Source of the DNA: Candidatus Zixiibacteriota bacterium | Lineage (GTDB): Bacteria; Zixibacteria; MSB-5A5; UBA10806; 4484-95 | NCBI GenBank assembly: GCA_024231855.1 | Contig: JAAEQD010000059.1 | Span: 1-64,000, forward strand | Length of the DNA: 64,000 bases | Direction of reading: 5' to 3' | Part shown: piece by piece, positions 45,045 through 54,058 of the stretch | Numbering within the stretch: position 1 is the first letter of the stretch | Layout: each line of letters opens with the position of its first letter | The notes under the pieces: model-generated | What the model saw: the letters and a program-made list of their open reading frames with translations, nothing else | Told to the model about the DNA's origin: nothing | Databases searched by the model: none | Position numbers and translations under genes: made by a program

Positions 45045-45487
45045 AATGCCAGGAAGCTATCATACTTATCTCCGGCAAGCTCGATGGTGAACTCATCCAG
45101 AAGCAGGAGCAAGAACTCGATCTACATATGCAAACCTGTGAGGTCTGCCGGAAAGAATACGATGATTTATTAAAATTAAGGGAGGTAACCTCGAATATGC
45201 GATTTACGGATTTACCCGATCGATATTGGGCCGGTTACTGGAACGATATCTATAATCGCCTCGAACGAGGGATTGGCTGGATTTTCGTTTCAATCGGCGC
45301 GATAATTATTCTGGCCTTTGGCGCCTGGGAATTTTTCGATAAATTCCTGCTTGATACCAACAACCCGTTACTCTTAAGATTCGGAGTAGGAGCGGGAATC
45401 ATCGGCTTGATATTCCTGCTGATTTCGGTTTTACGCGAAAAACTTTTCGCCCGCAAACATGAACGATACAAGGAGGTCGAACGATGA
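45041..45487 (+). CDS. Zinc-finger anti-sigma factor
   Basis: 148 aa. H29, C33 and C36 (HMQTCEVC) form the HxxxCxxC zinc site of zf-HC2 anti-sigma domains, with C3 (MKCQEAIILISGKLDGEL) as the upstream ligand. Two membrane helices follow (about 78-98 and 112-131), so it should hold the sigma factor at the membrane. Lies between the sigma gene and the YbjQ gene, each with 4-nt overlap. Confidence 0.9.
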   Translation: MKCQEAIILISGKLDGELIQKQEQELDLHMQTCEVCRKEYDDLLKLREVTSNMRFTDLPDRYWAGYWNDIYNRLERGIGWIFVSIGAIIILAFGAWEFFDKFLLDTNNPLLLRFGVGAGIIGLIFLLISVLREKLFARKHERYKEVER

Positions 45488-45822
45488 TGGGATTTAAGGA
45501 TATGACTGTCGTGACATCGGATACTATTTCGGGTAAGAAAATCGTTGAAGTGATGGGATTGGTTCGAGGCAATACAATCAGGGCGCGCCATTTCGGCCGA
45601 GATTTTCTGGCACAATTGCGCAATGTCGTCGGCGGCGAGGTTACCGAATATACCAAGATGATAGCCGAATCGCGCGAGCAGGCCCTCGACCGGATGGTTG
45701 CCGAGGCCCGCAAACGCGGTGCCAACGGCGTTGTAGCAGTCCGTTTCACCACCTCCTCCATGATGCAGGGCGCCGCCGAGCTGTTGGCCTACGGCACGGC
45801 TGTGCGGCTTGAGGATGAGTAG
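45484..45822 (+). CDS. YbjQ / UPF0145 family protein
   Basis: 112 aa. VVTSDTISGKKIVEVMGLVR, GGEVTEYTKMIAESREQALD and ANGVVAVRFTTSSM match UPF0145 (DUF74), a pentameric fold with no assigned activity. Translationally coupled to the anti-sigma gene; a product of the same operon, so perhaps part of the response the sigma factor controls. AAGGAGG lies upstream. Confidence 0.9.
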   Translation: MMGFKDMTVVTSDTISGKKIVEVMGLVRGNTIRARHFGRDFLAQLRNVVGGEVTEYTKMIAESREQALDRMVAEARKRGANGVVAVRFTTSSMMQGAAELLAYGTAVRLEDE

Positions 45823-45856
45823 AGCATAGCTGTCATTCCAGCAAACACAAACTGCC

Positions 45857-45876
45857 ATTCCCGTGAAAACGGGAAT
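45857..45876. repeat. REP-like hairpin
   Basis: ATTCCCGT-GAAA-ACGGGAAT, a perfect 8-bp stem with a 4-nt loop, in the 138-nt gap after the YbjQ gene. It fits the widespread CATTCCCGCGAAAGCGGGAAT type of intergenic repeat. A run TGTTTTAT follows, so it may also end transcription of the sigma operon. Confidence 0.6.
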
Positions 45877-45960
45877 CTGTCTGTTTTATCTACCTGATGG
45901 ATAGATAATCTAAACCATTCCGCTTGAGGCGGAGATGGGGTGCCGGGGAGGTTTAAGTAC

Positions 45961-46917
45961 ATGAGCATTAAGGGATCTATTCCGAGTAATTTCCATGAGG
46001 GCACTCGATCAGAATACCTGGCCCAGTATATCTTTTCCGCATTTGGCACTTCCGTACCCGTACCTCACCCCGAAGATTCCGGTTTGGATCTCCACTGTAC
46101 GCTGGGAGAGCGTATCGGAAAACGCCTACATGTTAGCAATTATTACTTTGTTCAGGTCAAGAGCACAAAAGATAACCTATTGTATGAAGACTCGAAAGCA
46201 GTAGAATGGCTTATTTCCCACCACTATCCTTTTCTTCTCTGCTTTGTTAGCAAAAAAGAAAACCTCATCGAGGTTTATCACACTCTTGGGCTAGCCATTC
46301 ATGCAAATTTCCTTAAGACTCTCGACTGCCTTAAGTTATCGCCTGATTATCAAAATGATACTCTTGAGATTACTCAAAACAATGGTACGCCCATTCTGGG
46401 GCTTGGTAATCCGATTCTTCGTTTTGACATCTCCAGCTTATCCGATCCCGCCTGGATTTCCGAAAGACGAGAGATATTGAAATCATGGATTGAATTTGAC
46501 CAGTACAATCTCCACCAAAAAGAGATTGGATTTTCCGTCTACAAGGCACCTCTCCCTTACAAATCAAATGAAAAACTACCAAAATATGGCTTCTTGATGC
46601 AACATATAGATGAACCGTCACACGGGATGAATGAGAAATATTTCGATTCGCTATTCAGGGTTCTGGCTACCCAGGTTCATAATGCCAAGGAGAAGGATTA
46701 TCGAAGCCGCTTCGAAGAGCTTTTCAATCTTTCAACAAAAGTAATTCAAGAATCAAAGGTTCACAACGGATTTGGTCTTGAGGTTCTTGCTGCGAAGTTA
46801 GTAACAGCAGCAAAACATTTTAAATTTACTAAGCGAGTAGAATTAACTGACTATGAAGGAAATCCATGGTCTCCTCCTAGTATTCTTGAGTATTTTCACG
46901 GCTCGTTTAAAACATAA
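45961..46917 (+). CDS. DUF4365 nuclease-like protein
   Basis: 318 aa from the ATG at 45961, which follows GGGGAGG by about 9 nt; an upstream GTG at 45940 would contain that site. The N-terminal third matches DUF4365, a PD-(D/E)XK-like fold: E18 (GTRSEYLAQY), D43 (SGLDLHC) and Q65-V-K67 (FVQVKST) are the metal-site residues. The rest is unassigned. No partner gene; it is alone between a REP-like hairpin and degenerate sequence, suggesting an acquired gene, perhaps for defence. Confidence 0.75.
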   Translation: MSIKGSIPSNFHEGTRSEYLAQYIFSAFGTSVPVPHPEDSGLDLHCTLGERIGKRLHVSNYYFVQVKSTKDNLLYEDSKAVEWLISHHYPFLLCFVSKKENLIEVYHTLGLAIHANFLKTLDCLKLSPDYQNDTLEITQNNGTPILGLGNPILRFDISSLSDPAWISERREILKSWIEFDQYNLHQKEIGFSVYKAPLPYKSNEKLPKYGFLMQHIDEPSHGMNEKYFDSLFRVLATQVHNAKEKDYRSRFEELFNLSTKVIQESKVHNGFGLEVLAAKLVTAAKHFKFTKRVELTDYEGNPWSPPSILEYFHGSFKT

Positions 46918-47038
46918 TTCTCCATATACCGTCAGGAAGAAGTATTCCTAAATTCATCTTTACCGGATAGAAATCAAAAAAGAGCGGCCCGGACAAAAAC
47001 CAGACAGCCCTTAATTTTATTATCAATCAACTTAATTG

Positions 47039-47075
47039 CTATTTCAGCAATACTAGCTGGCTGCCCCATCCCGCA
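47039..47075 (-). pseudogene. Stranded C-terminal end of a sorting-domain gene
   Basis: The minus strand reads V-A-G-W-G-S-Q-L-V-L-L-K-stop. The neighbouring intact gene ends VVNRLVLLK-stop and the gene at 51871-53244 ends MMTLLK. It looks like the last codons of a deleted paralogue; no upstream coding part remains in 47076-47145. The rest of 46918-47252 holds the hairpins at 47146-47229. Confidence 0.5.
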
Positions 47076-47145
47076 ACCTCAAGCGCGGAGTGGGTTACTC
47101 TGTAGGTTGCATACCGTTACAAATTGCTGAATAATGCTAGCATTC

Positions 47146-47229
47146 GGTCAGGAGCCACGGCTCGCTGACCTACTCAAGGATTCGCCGCGCGTCAGGTGGA
47201 CGAAGTCCATAGTCCATCCTGGCCTGACG
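47146..47229. repeat. Pair of imperfect hairpins
   Basis: First: GGTCAG (47146-47151) with CTGACC (47165-47170), enclosing GAGCC/GGCTC. Second: CGTCAGG (47190-47196) with CCTGACG (47223-47229), enclosing TGGAC/GTCCA. Looks like a compact intergenic repeat or transposon remnant, just before the end of the Kelch gene. No coding. Confidence 0.5.
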
Positions 47230-47252
47230 TTATTTAAGTACATATTCAAATA

Positions 47253-48608
47253 CTATTTCAGCAGTACCAACCTATTGACTACCTGTGTATCACCGGCGAT
47301 AAGTTTCGAGAAATAGACTCCCGATGAACAATTATTCGCGTCCCATCTGAATGTGTGTTGGCCTGCCGGCAAATAACCCTGATATAATTTTTCGATCAAC
47401 TGACCGGAAATATTATAGATTTCCAGCTCAACCGCAAGAGGTTCGGCCAGTGTGAAATCAAGAGTTGTGGCCGCGTTGAATGGATTTGGGTAGCTGTTAA
47501 GTGTCACGAAATCGCTGGGTACGGGGGCTTCCTCATCGACGGCGACAATTCCATCCCAATCTAGAAAATACGTGTCGTTATAAATATCATTCGCAGAGTA
47601 GTCGGCGCCGGCAAAAACCACTACTTTATAGCCGCCGAAACCATTTGGCGAAACGCAGCCGAAATCCGACATTCCTGTATGATATCCTCGAGGTGGGGGT
47701 ATATCACCGGTTGGCGAAAGTTCCGTGAAACTCGTGGTGCTCATATTAAATTCCCAAAGATCGCCGTAACCGAAGCCTGAATAAGAGCCTGTCCCGCCAT
47801 AAATCAAAATCCGATCATTGGCTTTATCGTATGTTATTGAACTGCGCCTTCGCCCGCCAGGCATAGGATAAGAGGGAAAATACTCGGTCCATTGGCCTGA
47901 ATTCAGATCAAATGTCCAGATATCGTTATAATGAGAAAACTGGGGATCATAACCACCAAATATCGCAAATGTATTCGGACCTGTCAGAACCATCGGGGGA
48001 CCTTCCCTATTCGAGGGCCATGGATTGCTGTATGGGATTTGTCTCCAGTTATGTGTGCCTAAATCGAAAGCCCACATATCATTCAATCGATCCCCTAAAT
48101 CCCGGCCGGCAAATATTATCATCTCATTTGCCTGTTCGCAGTGAATCCCGTAAACATTGAACCGAGGGATAGGCCAGACCTCTGAGTCTTGTATCACAAG
48201 CTCCCAGGTAAGGTTTTCCAGATGTAAAATCCAAACATCATTGGTAATTTGGCCGGAATTATAAACACCGGCGAATAGTACCATGGTATTATCATTCGGA
48301 TTATAAATCGCCGCGTGGTCCCGCAATCCATTCGGGCCGTCATTTGTTGTTTCCAACTCAGTCCAGGCAAAAGCGCTATCATCCAGTGCCCACATGTCAC
48401 CGAGCTCGTAGCCATACACATCCGACATGCCGCCGAAAATTATCATTCTGTTTCCGGCCAGATCATGAATCGCGCTGTGCCCTGATCGAGTTCGGGGCAA
48501 GGGCCCGCCGGCGTCGCAGAATGTCCATTGTTCGTTTTCGGCAAATAGATCTGAAGCAGATATAACCAGGATGAAAACAAGAAAAGCGATTTTGATTAAT
48601 TTTGTCAT
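47253..48608 (-). CDS. Secreted Kelch-repeat protein with sorting domain
   Basis: 451 aa from the ATG at 48608, 7 nt after GGAGG; a TTG two codons upstream is not used. Signal peptide, then six or so Kelch-like repeats (PRTRSGHSAIHDLAGNRMII, FAGRDLGDRLNDMWAFDL, YGGTGSYSGFGYGDLWEFN), expected to be a beta-propeller. C-terminal about 80 residues: LNSYPNPFNAATTLDF, GQLIEKLYQGYLPAGQHTF, ending RLVLLK, an NPFN-type sorting domain. No catalytic residues seen. Confidence 0.85.
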   Translation of the reverse strand: MTKLIKIAFLVFILVISASDLFAENEQWTFCDAGGPLPRTRSGHSAIHDLAGNRMIIFGGMSDVYGYELGDMWALDDSAFAWTELETTNDGPNGLRDHAAIYNPNDNTMVLFAGVYNSGQITNDVWILHLENLTWELVIQDSEVWPIPRFNVYGIHCEQANEMIIFAGRDLGDRLNDMWAFDLGTHNWRQIPYSNPWPSNREGPPMVLTGPNTFAIFGGYDPQFSHYNDIWTFDLNSGQWTEYFPSYPMPGGRRRSSITYDKANDRILIYGGTGSYSGFGYGDLWEFNMSTTSFTELSPTGDIPPPRGYHTGMSDFGCVSPNGFGGYKVVVFAGADYSANDIYNDTYFLDWDGIVAVDEEAPVPSDFVTLNSYPNPFNAATTLDFTLAEPLAVELEIYNISGQLIEKLYQGYLPAGQHTFRWDANNCSSGVYFSKLIAGDTQVVNRLVLLK

Positions 48609-48891
48609 TTCCAATCCTCCTCATTTAAATAATTACTTTGGTTTATATTATCAAACATCTGTAAATTCAAGGAACTGTATTAAGCACACTATTTCACTAT
48701 AAATATAACGTAGAGCTAATTTTATGTCAAGTAAATAATTTAATGCGGACCGCTTTTTCGATTAGTAGAAATAAACAATTCATCCGTCGTCTAATGTTTC
48801 CATCCGATAAATACGAATACTGCTATTCCCGTGCCGTCAGGCGAATGTAGTCTATTGCTCTTCCTTTCCTGATAGTTATTAACAACCTTAC

Positions 48892-48920
48892 TTGCTTTTC
48901 CAGCGATAATCCTTTAAAAT
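48892..48920 (+). promoter_or_regulatory. Probable promoter of bshB1
   Basis: TTGCTT (48892-48897), 17-nt spacer, TAAAAT (48915-48920), about 38 nt before the ATG with AAAGGA. In 48609-48957 nothing else is supported beyond this. Confidence 0.45.
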
Positions 48921-48957
48921 GATTCAATCAAATGATGATTTGAAAGGACTTTGAAAT

Positions 48958-49692
48958 ATGGCAGAATATCCAATCGTAGACTTAATGGCAATCGGCGCCC
49001 ACCCCGATGATGTCGAGGTCGGTTGCGGCGGGCTTCTGGTCAAGATGGCCCAGCGGGGTTACCGCACCGGTTTGGTCTATCTCACCCGCGGCGAGATGGG
49101 CACCGGCGGCACTCCCGAAATCCGCCAACAGGAGGCTAAAGACGCCGCCGAAATACTCGGAGCGAAAATCCTGGCCATGCTCGATTTCGGCGATTGCCGG
49201 GTGATGGACAATTTCGAGAACCGCTTAACGGTAGCTCAGCTAATCAGACGTCACAAACCCAAAATAATTCTGGCGCCCTACTGGCAGGGCGGGCACGGCA
49301 AACGTCAGGGCCACCCCGACCATCTGGCCACCGGGCAGATCGCGATCTATGCCGCCAATTACGCCACATTCAGGAAACTGCCAATCGATGAACAGCCACA
49401 TACGATCAAAGCGATGTTTCACTATTTCCTGCCGCCGGAGGCCTCCCCCACTTTCGTAGTCGATATAACCGAGCAATACGAAACCTGGAAAAAGGCGCTG
49501 TCGGCTCACAAGTCGCAATTTCTCAATCCCAACAAGGATAAGGACTACATGTGGTCGCTGGAATCGATGGCCCGTTCGTACGGCGGCATTATCGGCGCCA
49601 AATACGGCCAGGGATACGTAATCGGCGAACCGATGAAGATCGAGGACGTGTTCTGCCTGATCGGGACCTGCGGGAAGGTGCCGGAGATATAG
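48958..49692 (+). CDS. bshB1: BshB1-like bacillithiol GlcNAc-malate deacetylase
   Basis: 244 aa. The zinc motif GAHPDDVEVGCGG (H15, D18) matches the PIG-L/LmbE fold, QGHPDHLATGQIA supplies the third ligand, and TRGEMGTGGTPEIRQQEAKD and SLESMARSYGGIIGAKYG mark the BshB1 group. BshB1 removes acetate from GlcNAc-malate in bacillithiol synthesis; other LmbE deacetylases are possible. Neither BshA nor BshC is in the window. Confidence 0.9.
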   Translation: MAEYPIVDLMAIGAHPDDVEVGCGGLLVKMAQRGYRTGLVYLTRGEMGTGGTPEIRQQEAKDAAEILGAKILAMLDFGDCRVMDNFENRLTVAQLIRRHKPKIILAPYWQGGHGKRQGHPDHLATGQIAIYAANYATFRKLPIDEQPHTIKAMFHYFLPPEASPTFVVDITEQYETWKKALSAHKSQFLNPNKDKDYMWSLESMARSYGGIIGAKYGQGYVIGEPMKIEDVFCLIGTCGKVPEI

Positions 49693-49723
49693 CAACCGCG
49701 TCAAAGTTATCAAAGGAGGAACG

Positions 49724-50284
49724 ATGAAGATTATTCTCATTATCTGGATTTTATTTCTCTGGGGGCAGCTATTGGCCGGCCCGGATAATGTCCGGGTCGT
49801 TTACGGTACTAATATCCTGCCCAACGGTCAATTCGATAAAACGGAATGGCAGGACGCGGTTGTAGCTGAAGCCGATGATAAACTACTTCTCCATTTCAAG
49901 CAGGACAGCAGCTATCTTTATATTGGAATCGAATTTGCGGACACGATGCACACCGGGATCGATCTTTACCTGGCGGAATCATCGGATAAACGCAAGATGC
50001 TTCATGTTTCCTCGGCAATCGGCGAGAGTGAATATTCCTCAAATGAATGGTTGGATATCAACTGGGGAGGAAACGAATACTGGATAGCCAACAGTATCGG
50101 TTCAATCTACGTCGATGGAAAAAAGGAGGTTGTACCGCTTGAAGGTTTCGAATTTCAAATTGATAAATCAATGTTTGAAAAAGACGAGTGGTACATGATG
50201 ATACATCTCAAAAGACCCGAGTATTTCTATCCTGAATCCGCGACTACCGAATCGATAGAACAATGGATCAAGATTCTGATGTAA
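49724..50284 (+). CDS. Secreted CBM9-like/DOMON-type protein
   Basis: 186 aa with a signal peptide (MKIILIIWILFLWGQLLA). VYGTNILPNGQFDKTEWQDA and LLLHFKQDSSYLYIGIEFAD fit the N-terminal part of a carbohydrate-binding family-9-like beta-sandwich. No enzyme domain is attached. Begins 31 nt after bshB1, with AAAGGAGG, so the two may share a message. Ends in an unassigned tail. Confidence 0.6.
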   Translation: MKIILIIWILFLWGQLLAGPDNVRVVYGTNILPNGQFDKTEWQDAVVAEADDKLLLHFKQDSSYLYIGIEFADTMHTGIDLYLAESSDKRKMLHVSSAIGESEYSSNEWLDINWGGNEYWIANSIGSIYVDGKKEVVPLEGFEFQIDKSMFEKDEWYMMIHLKRPEYFYPESATTESIEQWIKILM

Positions 50285-50308
50285 AAAGTAAATAGAGCAA
50301 AGTCAAGC

Positions 50309-50334
50309 GCAGCCGGGCCGCCTGACCCGGTTGC
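50309..50334. terminator. Hairpin between convergent genes
   Basis: GCAGCCGGG (50309-50317) with CCCGGTTGC (50326-50334), 9 bp with one G-U pair and an 8-nt loop. No T-run follows on either side; weak as an intrinsic terminator. Confidence 0.3.
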
Positions 50335-50376
50335 CTTGCCGGCGCTTAATACCAATTCGCGTGCTTCAACCGGAAA

Positions 50377-51678
50377 TCATCTCAACAGGAGCATCTTTCC
50401 GGCTTGCCTAAAATCACCCGCTTGAATTCTATAGAGATATAATCCCGACGGCAGATCGCCGGCATCCCAGATAGCCTGCTTATGCCCGACAGATTGGTAC
50501 TTATCAAGGATTGATGTTACGCTTCGCCCCATTAGGTCATATACCTCGATTTTGACCCGGGATGGTTCGGCCAGGTTATACTGGATTATAGTCTGCGAGT
50601 TGAAAGGATTTGGGTAATTATCGAATAGTTTGAAAGCCAAAGGAATTGATTCGGCGTTGTCAGAAATATCGTCTGTCGGATGGATAGTCACTGAGTCAAC
50701 ATACCAACCAGGGAAATTGCCCGGTGAACCGACATCAAAACGAAAGGCGATTCGCACAAACTCCCCCGCGAATGAATCAAGTTCAATTTGATACCGTGTC
50801 CAGACCTGGCTGCTTGGATTGAAATGATCGCTGATTTCAACCCAGTCGGAATCCGGATGTTCGATTTTTATTTCTACCACACCATAATCGTCATACCGAT
50901 TATGAAACCAATGCCAGAATTTCAAAAGCGGTTCATCGTTAGGCACATAGAACGGCGGACTGACTAACCGTGAATTTATTAAACGAGGATAGCCACCGGC
51001 TAATACTGTACCGGCACACCTTACTCCCGAAAAGGCTTCTTCCGGCCCCGGGGAATCGGGCGGACCGATATCCCAGACACCGCCGGACGCGTACCAATCA
51101 TTCCAGCCATTCTCGAAATTTTCAGGCTCCAATGCCAGATCCGGCACATATTCTCCCGAAATTACGCAAAGATCATCGGTGTACCATACTCCACCGCCGT
51201 GCCCCCCAGAATTGATATGAAATGCCAGCCTAACCGTCTCACCCATATATACCTCCAAAGAAATCAGGTACGGGGTCCATTGGCCTCCGGAAAGATGGAA
51301 AGGCTCACTGATCGCCACCCAATCGGAATCGGGATGATCGATCTTTATTTCTATCTGCCCCTGATCCAGATGGTACGTGTCAAACCAATGCCAGAAACCT
51401 AACCGCAAATTCTCTGCCGATGATGGCAGTTCAATAAGCGGGCTGATTAATTTGGTACTGGTGTTTTCGGGATAAGGATCTAATTTGGCACAATAGTAGC
51501 CGGAACAAACTGAGTCCGGCCCCAATGGACCCGGTACGCCAATCTCCCAAACTCCACCGGACGCGTACCAGTCGCCCCAGCCGGATTCCCAATCCTCCAG
51601 CCAGACCGTATCCGGTATTTGCCCGAAAGCTACTATACAGCTGCACGCTATTATTACGAATATAAGTGAAATTTTCAT
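50377..51678 (-). CDS. Secreted two-domain protein with sorting domain
   Basis: 433 aa from the ATG at 51678, with AAGGGG 9 nt upstream, giving a signal peptide (MKISLIFVIIACSCIVAFGQ); a start 37 codons upstream is rejected. Two tandem copies of a domain of about 160 residues follow, each with WYASGGVWEIG or WYASGGVWDIG, LGFWHWF or LKFWHWF, EIKIDHPDSDW or EIKIEHPDSDW, and VRLAFHINSG or VRIAFRFDVG. They resemble MAM/jelly-roll domains (as in immune inhibitor A). The end is a sorting domain (NYPNPFNSQTIIQYNLAEPS). No enzyme motif seen. Confidence 0.8.
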   Translation of the reverse strand: MKISLIFVIIACSCIVAFGQIPDTVWLEDWESGWGDWYASGGVWEIGVPGPLGPDSVCSGYYCAKLDPYPENTSTKLISPLIELPSSAENLRLGFWHWFDTYHLDQGQIEIKIDHPDSDWVAISEPFHLSGGQWTPYLISLEVYMGETVRLAFHINSGGHGGGVWYTDDLCVISGEYVPDLALEPENFENGWNDWYASGGVWDIGPPDSPGPEEAFSGVRCAGTVLAGGYPRLINSRLVSPPFYVPNDEPLLKFWHWFHNRYDDYGVVEIKIEHPDSDWVEISDHFNPSSQVWTRYQIELDSFAGEFVRIAFRFDVGSPGNFPGWYVDSVTIHPTDDISDNAESIPLAFKLFDNYPNPFNSQTIIQYNLAEPSRVKIEVYDLMGRSVTSILDKYQSVGHKQAIWDAGDLPSGLYLYRIQAGDFRQAGKMLLLR

Positions 51679-51870
51679 TGTTAGCCCCTTTGATTTAAAC
51701 GCTGCTACTCGCGATTTAATGAACGCATTTGCTATTTTTTCATAAAGGCTTTTCCTCCTTTCTAGTTGCGATACAGGATTGTATCCCAATCTCCGGATTT
51801 GTCCGGACTACGGTGTTACCTAACTCGGCAGGCTGTAATCAGAGTAAGTCTCCATGCACCAACCCGCTTA
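51679..51870 (-). other. Structured leader with hairpins and a 3-codon ORF
   Basis: On the minus strand TCCGGA-CAAA-TCCGGA (51792-51807) and GATACA-ATCC-TGTATC (51770-51785) form two tandem 6-bp hairpins, followed by a strong AAAGGAGG and an ATG-AAA-AAA-TAG micro-ORF, then the real AAGGGG and ATG at 51678. This might be a riboswitch or leader-regulated gene; no known riboswitch core was identified. Confidence 0.35.
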
Positions 51871-53244
51871 TTATTTCAACAGCGTCATCATCCTTACTTC
51901 CGATAAATCTCCCGCCTGCAATCTGTAATAATACGCCCCGCTTGAGTGACCGGTGGCGTCCCAGGCGGTCAGATGATTTCCCGCAGCCTGCTTGGTATCC
52001 AGCAACGTTTCGATTTTTCGGCCCAGAATATCGAACACCTCGATTCTAACCCAAGATGATGTCGGCAGGCTGTATTCGATATTCGTCCGATTATTAAACG
52101 GATTCGGGTAATTGACAACCGTGACATATTCATTCGGCAAAGATTGTTGTTCGCTTTCTGAAATACCTGTTACTTCAGGTATCAGCATATAACCGTGAGT
52201 TTCGCCATTTGGCGCTTCGCCGGTACCTACTATTTTACCATCATCGGTGATTTCCGAGGCTGTCTCAATTACCCAGCCGGACCCGGGCGGGATCAAGCTG
52301 TTGAGATTAGTCAACACACTATCCTCCCATATAAAAGCCCGGCTATTCCCTCCAGATAATGAGGTTTTCATCCAACCGATTACTTGGCCGTTGTTGTTTA
52401 AGCCAGTTGTGACACCCCGGGCATAGCCAGGTGGCAATTCAAGTTCGATGATTTCGCCATCATCCCAAAGGCAAGGAACGGTCACTGTCAGAAACGGGTA
52501 AGTAATTTGTTGATGAGATGACGATCCGCACACTTGCCCGATATCGTTGATATCTGAAGCGGCGCTTTTGGTTTCCCCCGGCAGTACGCCTAAGTCGATT
52601 ATAGCATCTTGAACCCAGAGGCAGGCATGGTTAATATAATCTTCGGGATCGTATATTTGCGCGAAACCGACTATTTCCATCATATCGTTAATCGCGCTGG
52701 CATGGCTATCTTCACCGCCTAACGGGCCGAGAACCGACATAGCGCCGTTTTCCCATAACCAGCCGAGTGATCCGCCACTTGGACCAAGCTCGAAAGAGTA
52801 ACCGATAATATGACCGGCGTTGTTGATATCGGTGGCAACGCTGTAATCCCATTGGGGCAAAGTCCCCAGATATTCCCAGGCTTCATCCCGGTAGAGATAG
52901 GCGTACTGGCTCTGGAATTCGCCTTCAGTATAGCCCGTTATCCATCCGGAATTATTTATCGCTGTCGCCCCGCTTACCGCATAGCCCTCCGGCGTTCCCA
53001 GATCATGCATTATTTCTCCATCCCAAATAAAAGCACGACGGGCACTGCTCTGGATTGCGGAACTGCCGACTACTACATTCGCGTCGTTGATATCGGCAGC
53101 CCCGCTCCAGCTGCCGCCAAGCGTGCCCAGATCAATAATCGTATACTGATCTGCAATCACCGGTACTCCCGAGGCAATTAATAATAACAAGCCTACCAAC
53201 GATGAAATGAATATCTGCCATGATGAGTGAACTGAATTAAACAT
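51871..53244 (-). CDS. Secreted HAF-repeat protein with sorting domain
   Basis: 457 aa. Signal peptide ending GVPVIAD, then HAF-type repeats of about 45-50 residues (TIIDLGTLGGSWSGAADIND, ISGYSFEL-like segments, DINDIGQVCGSSS), with recurring DIN/AINN-G-I-G patterns. The last about 80 residues are a sorting domain (VVNYPNPFNNRTNIEYSLPT, ending VRMMTLLK). HAF repeats may form propellers; function unknown. Start preceded by AAAAAGGAGA. Confidence 0.85.
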   Translation of the reverse strand: MFNSVHSSWQIFISSLVGLLLLIASGVPVIADQYTIIDLGTLGGSWSGAADINDANVVVGSSAIQSSARRAFIWDGEIMHDLGTPEGYAVSGATAINNSGWITGYTEGEFQSQYAYLYRDEAWEYLGTLPQWDYSVATDINNAGHIIGYSFELGPSGGSLGWLWENGAMSVLGPLGGEDSHASAINDMMEIVGFAQIYDPEDYINHACLWVQDAIIDLGVLPGETKSAASDINDIGQVCGSSSHQQITYPFLTVTVPCLWDDGEIIELELPPGYARGVTTGLNNNGQVIGWMKTSLSGGNSRAFIWEDSVLTNLNSLIPPGSGWVIETASEITDDGKIVGTGEAPNGETHGYMLIPEVTGISESEQQSLPNEYVTVVNYPNPFNNRTNIEYSLPTSSWVRIEVFDILGRKIETLLDTKQAAGNHLTAWDATGHSSGAYYYRLQAGDLSEVRMMTLLK

Positions 53245-53549
53245 CGATCTTCTCCTTTTTCAGGTTTGCTATATCTTATATTATCAAGTTAAACCAGCTA
53301 TCCAGGTGAAACCGCCCGAAATTACGCATGTCTGAAGCGAATCAGCGAGTTAAATTATAAAAAGTCGAATTATTATTAGCTCGCCAAAGCGAGACAAGGC
53401 AGTATTTTATGTCATATGCAATAACTATGTATTTTTATAGCTGGTTCCATATCTTATGATAGTAAAGCTTATTGACCTGCCCGATTCCGCCAGGGTGAAA
53501 CCTTCAACCTATTGCAAACAAATAACTTAAAACTTTCCCAAAAAAGTAT

Positions 53550-53578
53550 TTGATTTTTATCGGTTTTAATCATAAAAG
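53550..53578 (+). promoter_or_regulatory. Possible promoter of tadA
   Basis: TTGATT (53550-53555), 17-nt spacer, TAAAAG (53573-53578), close to the ATG at 53594. The rest of the 349-nt gap 53245-53593 is AT-rich and shows no further clear feature. Confidence 0.3.
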
Positions 53579-53593
53579 CACGGGCAAAAGCTG

Positions 53594-54058
53594 ATGATGA
53601 GGGACAAAGATAAATACTTCATGGAACTGGCGCTGGCTGAGGCCGAACGGGCCGCGGTCGAAAATGAGGTGCCGGTCGGCTGTGTGATCGTACATGAGGG
53701 CATGGTTATCGGCAAAGGCCACAACCGCACCGAGGCGTTATGCGATCCGACCGCTCATGCCGAAGTATTGGCGATCACCGCCGCGGCCAACCATCAGGAA
53801 ACCTGGCGTCTGGATGAGTGCACTTGCTACAGCACTCTCGAGCCCTGCGCCATGTGCGCCGGCGCGTTGGTTCTGGCTCGAATCGAGCGACTGGTTTTCG
53901 GCGCCAAGGACCCGAAGTTCGGCGCCTGCATGTCGCTTTACAATATTCCCCAGGATATCAGGCTCAACCATCAGATGGAGGTCGTACCCGGCATACTCGA
54001 GGAGCGCGCCTCGGAGTTGATGAAGTCATTCTTCCAGTCGATCAGATCCAAATGTTAG
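53594..54058 (+). CDS. tadA: tRNA-specific adenosine deaminase
   Basis: 154 aa. Zinc ligands H55-A-E57 (TAHAEVLA, with catalytic E57) and C85/C88 (EPCAMC), VPVGCVIV and KDPKFGACMS match TadA. Converts A34 to inosine in the anticodon of tRNA-Arg(ACG). The stop overlaps the start of the next gene by 7 nt. Confidence 0.95.
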   Translation: MMRDKDKYFMELALAEAERAAVENEVPVGCVIVHEGMVIGKGHNRTEALCDPTAHAEVLAITAAANHQETWRLDECTCYSTLEPCAMCAGALVLARIERLVFGAKDPKFGACMSLYNIPQDIRLNHQMEVVPGILEERASELMKSFFQSIRSKC

